Shown here piece after piece: positions 23,376 through 32,230 of a DNA stretch of 34,236 nt; within the stretch, counting starts at the first letter, position 1; each line of letters opens with the position of its first letter. The position numbers were made by a program, and so were the translations under genes. The stretch comes from Brotaphodocola catenula. GTDB taxonomy: Bacteria > Bacillota > Clostridia > Lachnospirales > Lachnospiraceae. The stretch spans positions 1-34,236 of the forward strand of contig JAJEPU010000036.1 of the NCBI GenBank assembly GCA_020686985.1, in the 5' to 3' direction. The notes under the pieces were generated by a model that was not told the DNA's origin, made no database searches, and worked only from the letters and a program-made list of their open reading frames with translations.

Positions 23376-23689
23376 GTCTTCTCCTCCAATATCCTGCATA
23401 TCTTTTGCATATAGCTATTCCATTCCCCGCGATACAGATTCAACTGAGCTCTTCCGCTCTCCGTGATCCGATAATATCTTCGATTTCTACCATCAATCGC
23501 GCGATCATACGTCTCCAGACAGTCGTCCTTTAGCAGACGGCGAAGTACCGGATACAGAGTCGATTCCGAAATTTCAAGCACCTCCCGAACATCCTGCGTG
23601 ATCTTGTACCCGTAAGTTCCCTGCTGTTCGCGGGAAACCACCGCCAGAACGATTGCATCGAGAAGTGCAGCGCCGGTGTTAAATACCAT
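23372..23689 (-). CDS. PadR-family transcriptional regulator
   Basis: About 105 residues from the ATG at 23689. Winged-helix PadR motifs: LLDAIVLAVVSREQQGTYGYKI in the first helices, SESTLYPVLRRLLKDDCLE as recognition helix, and RNRRYYRITESGRAQL as wing. It has the short C-terminal helix of PadR subfamily 2. It probably represses its own cluster: a palindrome overlaps the promoter upstream. GGAGGAGG lies about 11 bases before the chosen start; ATGs at 23710 and 23719 are alternatives without such a site. It is the first gene of the PadR-HAAS-small protein-PspC series. Confidence 0.9.
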   Translation of the reverse strand: MVFNTGAALLDAIVLAVVSREQQGTYGYKITQDVREVLEISESTLYPVLRRLLKDDCLETYDRAIDGRNRRYYRITESGRAQLNLYRGEWNSYMQKICRILEEKT

Positions 23690-23780
23690 CTCTGTCTCAA
23701 CCTCCTCCATTCTTCTCATCGTACTCTGCCTTATCTTATTTTCAAATCAATATTATATAATGTATAATATTGTTTGTGTT

Positions 23781-23812
23781 TATACTATACGTCATATAGT
23801 ATATGATGTCAA
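23781..23812 (-). promoter_or_regulatory. padR promoter with overlapping palindromic operator
   Basis: On the minus strand TTGACA (23807-23812) and TATAGT (23784-23789) are 17 bases apart. A perfect palindrome, TATACTATA (23781-23789) and TATAGTATA (23795-23803) with a 5-base centre, covers the -10 and most of the spacer. PadR dimers bind AT-rich palindromes of this kind, so self-repression is likely. The stretch 23813-23956 beyond it holds no gene that I can see. Confidence 0.7.
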
Positions 23813-23956
23813 GATATATTTCAAACTTCCATATAATCCAAGCAACTTTAAACGGTTCCGTACTCGAATTCTTCACTGTACATCATAAATTAAAATGGTC
23901 GGTAAATGAGGGCGACTTATTTGGTATGCCCAAAAACAGGATGTATCAGAACCACA

Positions 23957-23987
23957 TAAAAAGGCACCGGATCTTGCGGTCCGATGC
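23957..23987 (-). terminator. Terminator of the ispH-rpsA transcript
   Basis: On the minus strand GGCATCGGA and TCCGGTGCC form a 9-base stem with one G-U pair and an 8-base loop, followed by TTTTT. It lies about 35 bases past the stop codon. Confidence 0.85.
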
Positions 23988-24019
23988 CCTATGCCATTCA
24001 TCCTGAAACGTGTTTATTT

Positions 24020-25948
24020 TTAGTTCTGATCTGCTGCGTCAGTATCATCCTGATGATCTGCCTGAAGAGCCTTGATGCTCAGGCTGATCTTTCTGTCCTC
24101 GCCGTTGAAATCAACAACCTTTGCCTCGATCTCCTGACCAATCTTCAGAACGTCAGACGGCTTGTCAACATGATCTCTGGAGATCTGGGATACATGAAGC
24201 AGTGCATCTACGCCCGGCTCCAGCTCAACGAATGCGCCGAAATCGGTCATACGAGCAACACGACCCTCTACTACGTTGCCGATTGCATACTTCTCAGTTG
24301 CGTTTACCCACGGATTCTGCTCCGGGAACTTTAAGCTCAGAGCGATCTTCTCACCACTGATATCCTTGATCAGAGCGGTTACCTTATCGCCAGAGTGGAA
24401 TACCTTCTTCGGGTTCTCTACACGGCCCCAGGACATCTCGGAGATGTGCAGAAGACCATCAGCACCACCTAAATCGATGAATGCACCGAAATCGGTAACG
24501 TTCTTTACAGTACCCTCAACGGTATCGCCAACATGGATACGCTCGAACAGCTCTTTCTGCATCTCAGCCTTCTTAGCAACCATCAGCTGCTTTCTGTCGC
24601 CGATGATACGTCTTCTCTTCGGATTGAACTCAGTGATAACGAACTCAATCTCCTGACCAGCGTACTTGCTCAGATCCTTCTCATAGGTATCGGATACCAG
24701 GCTTGCCGGGATGAAGACTCTAGCCTCATCAACAACAACACTCAGACCACCGTCAAGAACCTGTGCTACCTTTGCAGTCAGAACCTCATGGTTCTCAAAA
24801 GCCTCTTCCAGTCTCTTGTTGCCCTTATCAGCAGCAAGTCTCTTGTAGGACAGAGCAACCTGACCCTCACCATCGTTTACCTTAACAACCTTTGCTTCCA
24901 TCTCGTCGCCAACCTGAACCAGGGTGCGCAGATCCACATTTGCCTCGTTGGTATACTCGCTTCTCGGGATGATACCATCGGACTTATAGCCTATATTTAA
25001 GACAATCTCATCTTCTTTTACGTCAATCACTTTACCGGTGACGATTTCTCCTGTCCGGATTGTCTTTAAAGACTCCTCCAACATTTGCTCAAAACTTAAT
25101 TCTGGCATTAGTATGAACCTCCTCAATTCCTCAATTATTTGATTTGGGGTCGAAGCCCCTGCTGTAATACCTACGCTGCTCACAGAATTCACACATTCAG
25201 GATTGAAATCGCCGAGTGACTGGATAAAGTAAGTGTTCTTACATTCCTTTTGGCATATTTCGTACAATTTCTGTGTATTGGAACTATTCCTGCCTCCTAT
25301 GACAATCATAGCGTCAACCTCAGAAGCAATACGCCTAGCCTCCACTTGTCTTTCCTGTGTTGCATTGCAAATCGTATTTAAAACAAGTATATCATAACCC
25401 TTTTTTGTCAATTTTTCAACTAAATCTTGAAATTTATTGTAATTAAATGTCGTCTGGGCTACAACACACAGTTTTTCGCCCGTTTTTAAGGGCAGATTTT
25501 CAAGTTCCTCCGCATTTTCTGCGACCAGAGTGTCCTCGGCACCCCATCCACGGATGCCCTCGACCTCCGGATGAGTCGGATTTCCGATAATCAGAACACG
25601 GCGTCCCTCGGCATTCTGCTTCTGGACGATCAGATGGATCTTTTTCACAAACGGGCAGGTCGCATCCACGATCGTGACGTTTCTCTCGTTCAGGATGTCG
25701 TAGATCCGTTTTCCGACTCCGTGCGAGCGGATCACAACCACACCATCCTCAAGTCTGCGAAGCTCCTCCTCCGAGTCGATGACCTTTACGCCGTGTTTTG
25801 CGAGATCCTCGACGACCATCTCATTGTGAATGATCGGGCCAAACGTATAGACCTGCTTATCCGCCGTCTCAATCTGCTCGTATACCCGGTCCACCGCGCG
25901 CTTGACTCCGAAACAGAAGCCAGCCGTTTTTGCCACTGTCAGATTCAT
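24020..25948 (-). CDS. ispH-rpsA: Fusion of IspH (HMBPP reductase) and ribosomal protein S1
   Basis: 642 residues. Residues 1-278 are IspH, the iron-sulphur enzyme that makes IPP and DMAPP in the non-mevalonate route; the three cluster cysteines are seen in GFCFGV (Cys12), DATCPF (Cys98) and NTICNAT (Cys194). Residues about 298-625 hold four S1 RNA-binding domains (GKVIDVKEDEIVL; AKVAQVLDGGLSV; GTVKNVTDFGAFI; GRVARMTDFGAFV), the last two closest to ribosomal S1. The fusion is known from many Clostridia. Within the gene AGGAGG stands nine bases before an in-frame ATG at about residue 280, exactly at the domain border. Base composition changes sharply: about 25110-25500 is AT-rich with rare codons, the rest is not. 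Cmk overlaps its start by four bases. Confidence 0.95.
   Translation of the reverse strand: MNLTVAKTAGFCFGVKRAVDRVYEQIETADKQVYTFGPIIHNEMVVEDLAKHGVKVIDSEEELRRLEDGVVVIRSHGVGKRIYDILNERNVTIVDATCPFVKKIHLIVQKQNAEGRRVLIIGNPTHPEVEGIRGWGAEDTLVAENAEELENLPLKTGEKLCVVAQTTFNYNKFQDLVEKLTKKGYDILVLNTICNATQERQVEARRIASEVDAMIVIGGRNSSNTQKLYEICQKECKNTYFIQSLGDFNPECVNSVSSVGITAGASTPNQIIEELRRFILMPELSFEQMLEESLKTIRTGEIVTGKVIDVKEDEIVLNIGYKSDGIIPRSEYTNEANVDLRTLVQVGDEMEAKVVKVNDGEGQVALSYKRLAADKGNKRLEEAFENHEVLTAKVAQVLDGGLSVVVDEARVFIPASLVSDTYEKDLSKYAGQEIEFVITEFNPKRRRIIGDRKQLMVAKKAEMQKELFERIHVGDTVEGTVKNVTDFGAFIDLGGADGLLHISEMSWGRVENPKKVFHSGDKVTALIKDISGEKIALSLKFPEQNPWVNATEKYAIGNVVEGRVARMTDFGAFVELEPGVDALLHVSQISRDHVDKPSDVLKIGQEIEAKVVDFNGEDRKISLSIKALQADHQDDTDAADQN
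25106..25123 (-). promoter_or_regulatory. Internal ribosome binding site at the IspH-S1 border
   Basis: On the minus strand AGGAGG (25118-25123) is followed after nine bases by an in-frame ATG (25106-25108) that would start MPELSFEQMLEESLKT, directly ahead of the first S1 domain. This is as good a site as those in front of most real genes here. Confidence 0.55.
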
Positions 25949-26652
25949 TTTTCAAGCGCTCCTTCCGGCAGTTTCAGTCCCTTCTTTTCTGCTTCTGCGA
26001 AAATTGCACCTACCACCTCGGCAATCGTCATCTCCGAGCTGTCGATCAGGACAGCATCCTCCGCCCTCTTTAACGGAGCGATCGGGCGGTTCGCGTCCTG
26101 CTCATCACGCTTGATGATATCCTGCTCAATTTTCTCGAGATTACATGTCTCTCCCTTCTCGGTCAGCTCCTTGTAACGGCGTTTTGCGCGCACTGCCGAG
26201 CTTGCGCTCAGGAAAATCTTCACATCCGCATTCGGAAGAATGCAGGTTCCGATGTCTCTGCCGTCCATAATTACATCCGTGGAGCCTGCAAGCTCACGCT
26301 GGAGCTTTAAGAGATGCTCGCGCACTGCCGGAACCGCGCTGACTAAAGAAGCAGTATTTCCAACCTCCTCCGTGCGGATCAAACCGGACACATCCTCACC
26401 GTTTAAAAGGACGCGCTGAGAGTCCTCCTCATAGCGGATCGTGATTGTAACATCCCTGACTGCGCTCGCCACTGCCTCCTTGTCCGTCGCCGGAACTCCG
26501 TTTCTGAGCATATACAGCGCAATTGCACGGTACATCGCTCCGGTATCAACATAGACAAATCCCAGCTTTCCCGCGGTCAGACGCGCGATCGTGCTCTTTC
26601 CCGCACCTGCCGGTCCGTCAATCGCAATGTTAAATGCCTTTGTATGTTCCAT
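25945..26652 (-). CDS. cmk: Cytidylate kinase Cmk
   Basis: 235 residues. P-loop IDGPAGAGKSTIAR near residue 11-24, YVDTGAMYRAIALY near 35-48, MDGRDIGTCILPNADVKIFLSAS in two parts MDGRDIGTCILP and KIFLSAS, and KRDEQDANRPIAPLK in the C-terminal lid region are those of CMP/dCMP kinases. It converts CMP or dCMP to the diphosphate. It overlaps ispH-rpsA by four bases, a linkage seen in many Firmicutes where cmk precedes ispH or rpsA. AAAGGA lies about 12 bases before the start. Confidence 0.95.
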   Translation of the reverse strand: MEHTKAFNIAIDGPAGAGKSTIARLTAGKLGFVYVDTGAMYRAIALYMLRNGVPATDKEAVASAVRDVTITIRYEEDSQRVLLNGEDVSGLIRTEEVGNTASLVSAVPAVREHLLKLQRELAGSTDVIMDGRDIGTCILPNADVKIFLSASSAVRAKRRYKELTEKGETCNLEKIEQDIIKRDEQDANRPIAPLKRAEDAVLIDSSEMTIAEVVGAIFAEAEKKGLKLPEGALEK

Positions 26653-26746
26653 TTTCTTCTATCTTCCTTTCCCTCTTTGTTTTTCTCTGTATGTCTTCTC
26701 CTGTCGGTTCTTGATTCTTTACCGCCAGTTTTTCCTCGCTCTCCTT

Positions 26747-26844
26747 TGCAGAATCCTCTCTACCGAATCTTCTTTATGGAATCTCCTCTACGGAATTTTC
26801 TCTATGAGATTTCCTCTGCAATATCTTCTCTATTCAATCGAGAT
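26747..26844. repeat. Seven degenerate 14-base tandem units
   Basis: Units start at 26747, 26761, 26775, 26789, 26803, 26817 and 26831. The pattern on the plus strand is roughly TAYGGAATCTYCTC, for example TATGGAATCTCCTC (26775-26788) and TACGGAATTTTCTC (26789-26802). The array fills much of the gap between the HI0933-like gene and cmk, and the last unit runs over the stop codon of the former. The 14-base period is not a multiple of three, so it is not a coding repeat. Confidence 0.75.
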
Positions 26845-28065
26845 GCCTGCGAGATGTCCGGTCGACCAGGCAATCTGCAAGTTGAATCCACCTGTGACGG
26901 CATCGAGATCTAAGACCTCCCCGACAAAATAAAGTCCACCAACCAGCTTAGACTCCATCGTCGACGGATTGATCTCCTTGACACTGACACCGCCCTGCGT
27001 GATGATCGCCTCCTTGAAATCGCGCAGTCCGGTCAGCGTCAGGCGGAAATTTTTCATCGCCTCAACAATCTGCTCGCGCTCCACGCGCGTGATCTCATTG
27101 ACCTGTTTCTCCGGAGAGATCCCGCTGCGTTCCACAATCACCGGAACGAGCTTGCCCGGCAAAAGGTGCACAAGCGCATTCTTGAACTGCTTGTTCTTGA
27201 TCTCATCAAAGTCGCGCAGGATTCTCGCATCGAGCTGTTCTCTCGAGAGCGCAGGCTTCAAGTCGATTGAGAGCGTAAGTGGCATTTTCTTCAGTGTCTT
27301 TGCGACGTAACTGCTCGCGGAGAGAAGCACCGGACCGCTGACTCCAAAATGCGTAAACAGCATCTCGCCGAATTCCTCATAGATGGATTTTTCCCCTTTT
27401 TGAATTGAGACATTCACATTTTTGAGAGAAAGTCCCTGAAGCTGTTTGACAGTCTGCTGTTCTTTCACGACAAACGGCACAAGCGCCGGTGAAAGCTCCG
27501 TCACCTTATGACCCACCTTCTTTGCAAACTCATATCCGTCTCCGGTCGATCCCGTCGTCTGGTACGACATTCCACCGGTTGCCACGATCACCGCATCTGC
27601 CGGAATCGTCTTTTTCTCTTTTCTCAGACGAATTCCACTCACACGGTCGTCTTTTGTCTCAATCCCCTCAACCTCTGAGTAGAGGTGAACGTCCACACCC
27701 ACCTCGCGCAGGCGAGAGCTGAACGCCCGGATCACATCGGAGGACTTATCCGAAACCGGAAAAACGCGCTCTCCTCTCTCCGTCTTGAGCGGACAGCCCC
27801 ACTGTTCCACCTTGTCCATGACATCATAATTCGTCAATCCATAAAAACTGCTGTAAAGAAACTTTGGATTCGTGACAACGTGGTCAAACAGTTCCTCCGT
27901 CGCACAGGCATTCGTGACGTTACAGCGTCCCTTTCCTGTGATAAACAGCTTTTTTCCCAGTTTTTCATTTTTCTCGTACAGGCTCACCTCATGCCCGGCC
28001 TCTGCCGAAGCAATCGCTGCCATCATTCCGGCCGCACCGCCTCCGATTACTGCCACACGGCTCAT
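26830..28065 (-). CDS. HI0933-family NAD(P)/FAD-dependent oxidoreductase
   Basis: 411 residues. The dinucleotide-binding motif IGGGAAGMMAAIASAEAG lies at residues 7-24 and is followed by ENEKLGKKLFITGKGRCNVTNA in parts (LGKKLFITGKGRCN), the hallmark of HI0933/YhiN proteins. Further matches are VIVATGGMSYQTTGSTGDGY, LFTHFGVSGPVLL and the C-terminal GGVSVKEINPSTMESK and GEVLDLDAVTGGFNLQ. The exact substrate is unknown for the family; some members are annotated as aminoacetone oxidases. GGAGG lies eight bases before the ATG. The gene precedes cmk and ispH-rpsA, as it often does in Clostridia. Confidence 0.92.
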   Translation of the reverse strand: MSRVAVIGGGAAGMMAAIASAEAGHEVSLYEKNEKLGKKLFITGKGRCNVTNACATEELFDHVVTNPKFLYSSFYGLTNYDVMDKVEQWGCPLKTERGERVFPVSDKSSDVIRAFSSRLREVGVDVHLYSEVEGIETKDDRVSGIRLRKEKKTIPADAVIVATGGMSYQTTGSTGDGYEFAKKVGHKVTELSPALVPFVVKEQQTVKQLQGLSLKNVNVSIQKGEKSIYEEFGEMLFTHFGVSGPVLLSASSYVAKTLKKMPLTLSIDLKPALSREQLDARILRDFDEIKNKQFKNALVHLLPGKLVPVIVERSGISPEKQVNEITRVEREQIVEAMKNFRLTLTGLRDFKEAIITQGGVSVKEINPSTMESKLVGGLYFVGEVLDLDAVTGGFNLQIAWSTGHLAGISIE

Positions 28066-28181
28066 CGTTTTTCCTCCATCTTTTCTGTCTTCCTGCTTTT
28101 TGTATTTTGTTTGGTGTTTTGATACTATTTCTTTTATCTATCGCCTTTATCTATTTCTTTTATCTGTTTCTTTAACATCTG

Positions 28182-29801
28182 TTACTTTTTTGCGTTTCTG
28201 CTCTGAGTCTTTTCCTGAATCTTTTTCTCAAGTGCCTCCACAACGGTTTCAAGCACTTTCACGCGCGCATAGTACTTACAGTTTCCCTCGACGACAATCC
28301 ACGGCGCATACGTTGTCGACGTGCGCACAAGCATCTCATTGACTGCAAGCTCATACTGATCCCACTTTTCGCGGTTTCTCCAGTCCTCATCGGTGATCTT
28401 CCACTGTTTCTCCGGATTCTCCATCCGCTCACGAAAACGGCGTTCCTGCTCATCCTTATCGATATGAAGCCAGAATTTGAGCACAACTGCGCCAGAGCTG
28501 ACAAGGTGCGCCTCCATCTCGTTGATCTCCTGATAAGCTCTGCGCCATTCTTCCTCCGTACAAAATCCCTCAATCCGCTCCACCATGACTCTGCCGTACC
28601 AGGTTCGGTCAAAGACCGCGATATGTCCCTCCTTCGGCATCCTGTTCCATAAACGCCACAGATAATGATGACGCTTTTCCGTATCACTTGGAGCAGAGGT
28701 CGGGCACACCTGATACCCGCGCGGGTCAAGGTGGCTTGTGAGACGGCGAATCGCACCGCCCTTTCCTCCGGCATCCCAGCCCTCAAATCCCAAAACAACC
28801 GGAATTCTCAGCCGGTAAATCTCACTGTGCAAAATCTCCAGGCGCTTTTGAAGCTGATCGATCTTTTGTTTGTAAGTGTCGCGATCCATCGTCCTTGTCA
28901 GATCCACGCCTGAGAGGATGCCATTCTCATAGCCCCAGTCCGTCTTCGGCTCGATCGAAGTCAGCTCACCTGTAGTCGAAGTCAGCTCGGTCTTGGTCTT
29001 ACCTGCATCTTGACCCACATTTTTCTCTGCGGTTTGATCTGCATTCTGACCTGCATTTTTGTCTGCCTCTGCCTTCGTCTGGTTCGCGCGGTACGTCGCA
29101 AGCGCCTGCTCAAGTTTTTCCGTCACACAGCGAATGATCTTGAGTGTCGCATAATTCTTGTCTGTCGCCTCGATGATATTCCACGGCGCATACCCGGTAT
29201 CCGTCTTCTCGATCATCTCCTCATTGATTCTCAGATACTGATCGTACTCGCGGTTTCTGCGCCAGTCTCCCTCCGTCACGCGCCATGCAGTCTCTGAGGA
29301 ATCCTCCAATCGCTTAAACCGGTGTTTCTGTTCCTTCTGCGAGATCAGAAGAAAGAGTTTGATAATCACCGTTCCATCATCGGTCAGCTGTTTTTCAAAG
29401 GAACAAATGTCGCGGTATGCCTCCGGCAGTTCGCTTTTTTTCGTAATGCCGTCAAAACGATCGATCTGAACCCGGCGATACCAGCTTCGGTCAAAAACTG
29501 CGATTCGCCCCTTCTCCGGTGTTCTCGTCCAGAAACGCCACAGAAACGGACGCATCGCCTCCTCCTCCGTCGGGCGGCTGCTCGCATACACATCAAACCC
29601 TCTCGGGTCGAGCGCCTGAATCAGACGGTTGATCTGCACACCCTTTCCCGCCGAACCGAGACCCTCAAACAAGATAATGACTGGGATTCCCGCTGTCTTG
29701 AGACTGCGCTGAAGCGCCCCGAGACGTTCCTGATACTCCTCATGCTCCCTGCGATAAACTGCTTTGTCCACACTTTTGCACAGATCAATCTTTTCTAACA
29801 T
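28182..29801 (-). CDS. Two-domain polyphosphate kinase 2 (polyphosphate:AMP phosphotransferase type)
   Basis: 539 residues from the ATG at 29801 (AAGGGAG seven bases upstream). Two PPK2 domains are seen. Domain 1 (about 1-235) has Walker A EGLGSAGKG, then DPRGFDVYASSRPTEEE and the lid FDRSWYRRV. Domain 2 (about 295-539) has EGWDAGGKG, DPRGYQVCPTSAPSDTE and FDRTWYGRVMVER. The two-domain form is class II PPK2, which makes ADP from AMP and polyphosphate; in studied members only the C-terminal domain is active. Here domain 1 lacks the aspartate of the Walker A loop (LGS against WDA), in line with that. The linker at about residues 238-287 is a repetitive Ala/Gln/Asn/Lys stretch. The adjacent CYTH gene is 28 kb away and not linked. 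Confidence 0.9.
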   Translation of the reverse strand: MLEKIDLCKSVDKAVYRREHEEYQERLGALQRSLKTAGIPVIILFEGLGSAGKGVQINRLIQALDPRGFDVYASSRPTEEEAMRPFLWRFWTRTPEKGRIAVFDRSWYRRVQIDRFDGITKKSELPEAYRDICSFEKQLTDDGTVIIKLFLLISQKEQKHRFKRLEDSSETAWRVTEGDWRRNREYDQYLRINEEMIEKTDTGYAPWNIIEATDKNYATLKIIRCVTEKLEQALATYRANQTKAEADKNAGQNADQTAEKNVGQDAGKTKTELTSTTGELTSIEPKTDWGYENGILSGVDLTRTMDRDTYKQKIDQLQKRLEILHSEIYRLRIPVVLGFEGWDAGGKGGAIRRLTSHLDPRGYQVCPTSAPSDTEKRHHYLWRLWNRMPKEGHIAVFDRTWYGRVMVERIEGFCTEEEWRRAYQEINEMEAHLVSSGAVVLKFWLHIDKDEQERRFRERMENPEKQWKITDEDWRNREKWDQYELAVNEMLVRTSTTYAPWIVVEGNCKYYARVKVLETVVEALEKKIQEKTQSRNAKK

Positions 29802-29903
29802 TGCGCTTCTCCCTTCTGATCGAATCTCCCGATCCCGCCAATCCTGCATCCTGTCTACCAGATCTATCTATTACTCATCTATCTATTTTTTTAGTTATTC
29901 CTC

Positions 29904-32021
29904 TTATTCCTCCCCATCCGAGTCTTCTACGACGTCAAGTTTCAACGCCATACGCACATGCCAGCGGTAGGAAACAAGCTCCGGGAAACGATCAAAATAG
30001 CGAATCCGTTTTTCCCAGAGATCCGTCTGGGGAACCTCCCTCGCCGGTCCGCCCTCGGCTTCCACGGACTGCTCTTGCCTCTGCCAGTCCGTGAGCACAT
30101 ACATCCAGAAGCTGTCCTCAAAATTCGGTGGTGGTGGCAGTTCCTCCGTGAAATCTCCCGGTGCTTCCCCAATTCGAAGTCCCTGATTTGGATCTTCCGA
30201 AATGCCATCGGCAGTCTCCGCCTCAAATCCATCCCGATACCGCGCCGGATCTTCCTGTTCCAGAATCTGACCGTATAGACGGACAATCATCTTTGCCGTC
30301 TCCGTCTGATCGCGAAATCTTCCGTTTTCCGTCATCGCGTCATTAAAGTCAATGCCAATCTCCCACTTTGCCGGTTTCGCCTCTGCACCATCCTCCGTGT
30401 GTTGCTCCTTTTTTTCTCCTTCATCCTCAGACGGCATCCGCTGAAGATAACAGGTCTCACCGCCGACTCCATCCGTGTAAAGTGTCAGACAGCCGATGTG
30501 CTCGACGGCATCTTCAGGAAGCAGTCTCGACGTAAATGCACAGAGCAGACGACCTCTCGGGTCTGAGACTCCCGGTGCAAGCAAAGTCCCGCTGACCGTT
30601 CGCTGTTCCAGGATCGAGCGCCCCGGCTCCCACGAGGAAACCTCAAGATCAAATCCATCCTGCCCCGGTGTCAAAAGAAAACTCCTCCGAAAAAGTGCAT
30701 CTGTCCATTCAAACGAAGTTCCCGACGGTCCGCTTCCGGCATCCCTCGGCTCTCCGTACCAGGCGCTGAGTCTCTCCTTCATATCCTCAAAATCGACTCC
30801 GGCGCGGTCTGCCTCAATCGAGAGACTGTCCAGTTTTCCATCCAAAAAATAACAGCTCGTGACAATCGTCTGGTCTACACCGAACCACTTCATCGGGAAC
30901 TGATAATTCTGAATCCGAACTCCGGTCTTTGTCGTATTCTCTGCACTCAACACACCATCCATTCCGAGAAGCTCCGCAAATCGCTCCGGGTCTACCCCAA
31001 ACGGAATCCCCTGATCCTTTGCCTGCACATATGCAAGATCATGGAAATTGTTATAATAGTGCGCCTTCGCCGTCATCGACGGAGTATCCAGGCTCATAAT
31101 CTTCGATACCGCCTGACAGATGACATCGACGATCTGTGCCACATCCTCAATGTTCACAGTCTCTGCGCGATCATAGGGCGTTCCCTCCCCGAAACTGCTC
31201 TGCCGTCTCGTGACCGTCACCGCCGGTATCCGCCCGCGAAGAAACGACGAGGCATCCCCACCGGCACAGCGCTCATACGACCAGCTTGTATCCGTGATCT
31301 CCCTCGACGCCTCAAGCAACAGATCGCCGAGCATCGTTTCATTCCGGTCAACGGTTCCGAGAATAATATTTCCTCCTGTCATTGCGCCGAGCCGATCGAG
31401 ATCGATCACACCAATCACACGATTTCTCTCCTCCTCAGTCATTGTGCTGACATAATGGCGGGATCCAAGATTCTGCTCCTCATGTCCGGAAAAGCTCACA
31501 AAGCGCAGTTCTGTGTCGGATGGAAGCCTTGCAAGAAGCCTTGCCGTCTCCAACATTGTCACCACTCCGGCTGTGTCATCCACCGCTCCGGGACTTCCGA
31601 TCTCCGTATCGTGATGTGCACACAAAATCAGAATATCCGCATCCGGTGAGGACACAGAGCGCACGGCGGTCACATTGGTGCCGGAGATGACCGTTCCATC
31701 CTCCTGTCTATATTGAAACGGCTGAAATGCCGTCTCATAGCCGTAATCTCCAAGGAGCTGACGAATGTAGGCGGATGCACTGCTCTCCCCACGACTTCCC
31801 GAGGGGCGCGGAGAACGCGTCAGTCTCGCGAGTTCTTCCTGAAGGTAAAAAGTATTGACTTCTTCCAGAACAGGAATATCTCCCGGCATCTGGTACTCCG
31901 GGTTTGTATCTACTCTGGGCAGGACTCGTGTGGAAGGACCGGCACACCCTGCAAGCAGTAGCGCCACAGCCCCCGCTGTCATCCTGATAGAAACATTTCT
32001 GCCCAACTGTCTCATAATCAT
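29904..32021 (-). CDS. M28-like zinc peptidase lipoprotein, one metal ligand replaced
   Basis: 705 residues. A lipoprotein signal ends in LLAGC (Cys26). A M28 aminopeptidase-like domain follows to about residue 310: AHHD (136-138), GAVDDTAG with bridging Asp148, GHEEQNLG with Glu181/Glu182 and IDLDRLG with Asp209. The last ligand, normally His in an HTPxD-like motif, reads Gly280 in GEGTPYDRAE. Loss of one of five ligands may weaken or abolish metal binding. Residues 310-705 form a large C-terminal region without a motif I recognise, rich in acidic residues near the end. It should be anchored on the outer face of the membrane. AAGGA lies seven bases before the ATG and a consensus promoter stands at 32150-32178, so it is probably a single-gene transcript. 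Confidence 0.82.
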   Translation of the reverse strand: MIMRQLGRNVSIRMTAGAVALLLAGCAGPSTRVLPRVDTNPEYQMPGDIPVLEEVNTFYLQEELARLTRSPRPSGSRGESSASAYIRQLLGDYGYETAFQPFQYRQEDGTVISGTNVTAVRSVSSPDADILILCAHHDTEIGSPGAVDDTAGVVTMLETARLLARLPSDTELRFVSFSGHEEQNLGSRHYVSTMTEEERNRVIGVIDLDRLGAMTGGNIILGTVDRNETMLGDLLLEASREITDTSWSYERCAGGDASSFLRGRIPAVTVTRRQSSFGEGTPYDRAETVNIEDVAQIVDVICQAVSKIMSLDTPSMTAKAHYYNNFHDLAYVQAKDQGIPFGVDPERFAELLGMDGVLSAENTTKTGVRIQNYQFPMKWFGVDQTIVTSCYFLDGKLDSLSIEADRAGVDFEDMKERLSAWYGEPRDAGSGPSGTSFEWTDALFRRSFLLTPGQDGFDLEVSSWEPGRSILEQRTVSGTLLAPGVSDPRGRLLCAFTSRLLPEDAVEHIGCLTLYTDGVGGETCYLQRMPSEDEGEKKEQHTEDGAEAKPAKWEIGIDFNDAMTENGRFRDQTETAKMIVRLYGQILEQEDPARYRDGFEAETADGISEDPNQGLRIGEAPGDFTEELPPPPNFEDSFWMYVLTDWQRQEQSVEAEGGPAREVPQTDLWEKRIRYFDRFPELVSYRWHVRMALKLDVVEDSDGEE

Positions 32022-32149
32022 TCCGATTTCCTTATTTTTATTTTCCTAACCTGAAAAAGAATCCATTCTGGAATTCTCCTTCAAAATAAAATAAGAGTGC
32101 CCTTAGAGCGATTGCTTCCAACGGTTTCCTCTCTTTCCTTATAATTGGC

Positions 32150-32178
32150 ATTGTAGCATACGACCGTGTTTTTTTCAA
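32150..32178 (-). promoter_or_regulatory. Promoter of the M28-like lipoprotein gene
   Basis: On the minus strand TTGAAA (32173-32178) and TACAAT (32150-32155) are 17 bases apart, each with five of six consensus bases. The leader to the ATG at 32021 is about 120 bases and has no clear structure. Confidence 0.7.
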
Positions 32179-32230
32179 GGATCACCAAAGACGACACCCG
32201 TACGCGCCAGAACACCAAAATTATGAATAT

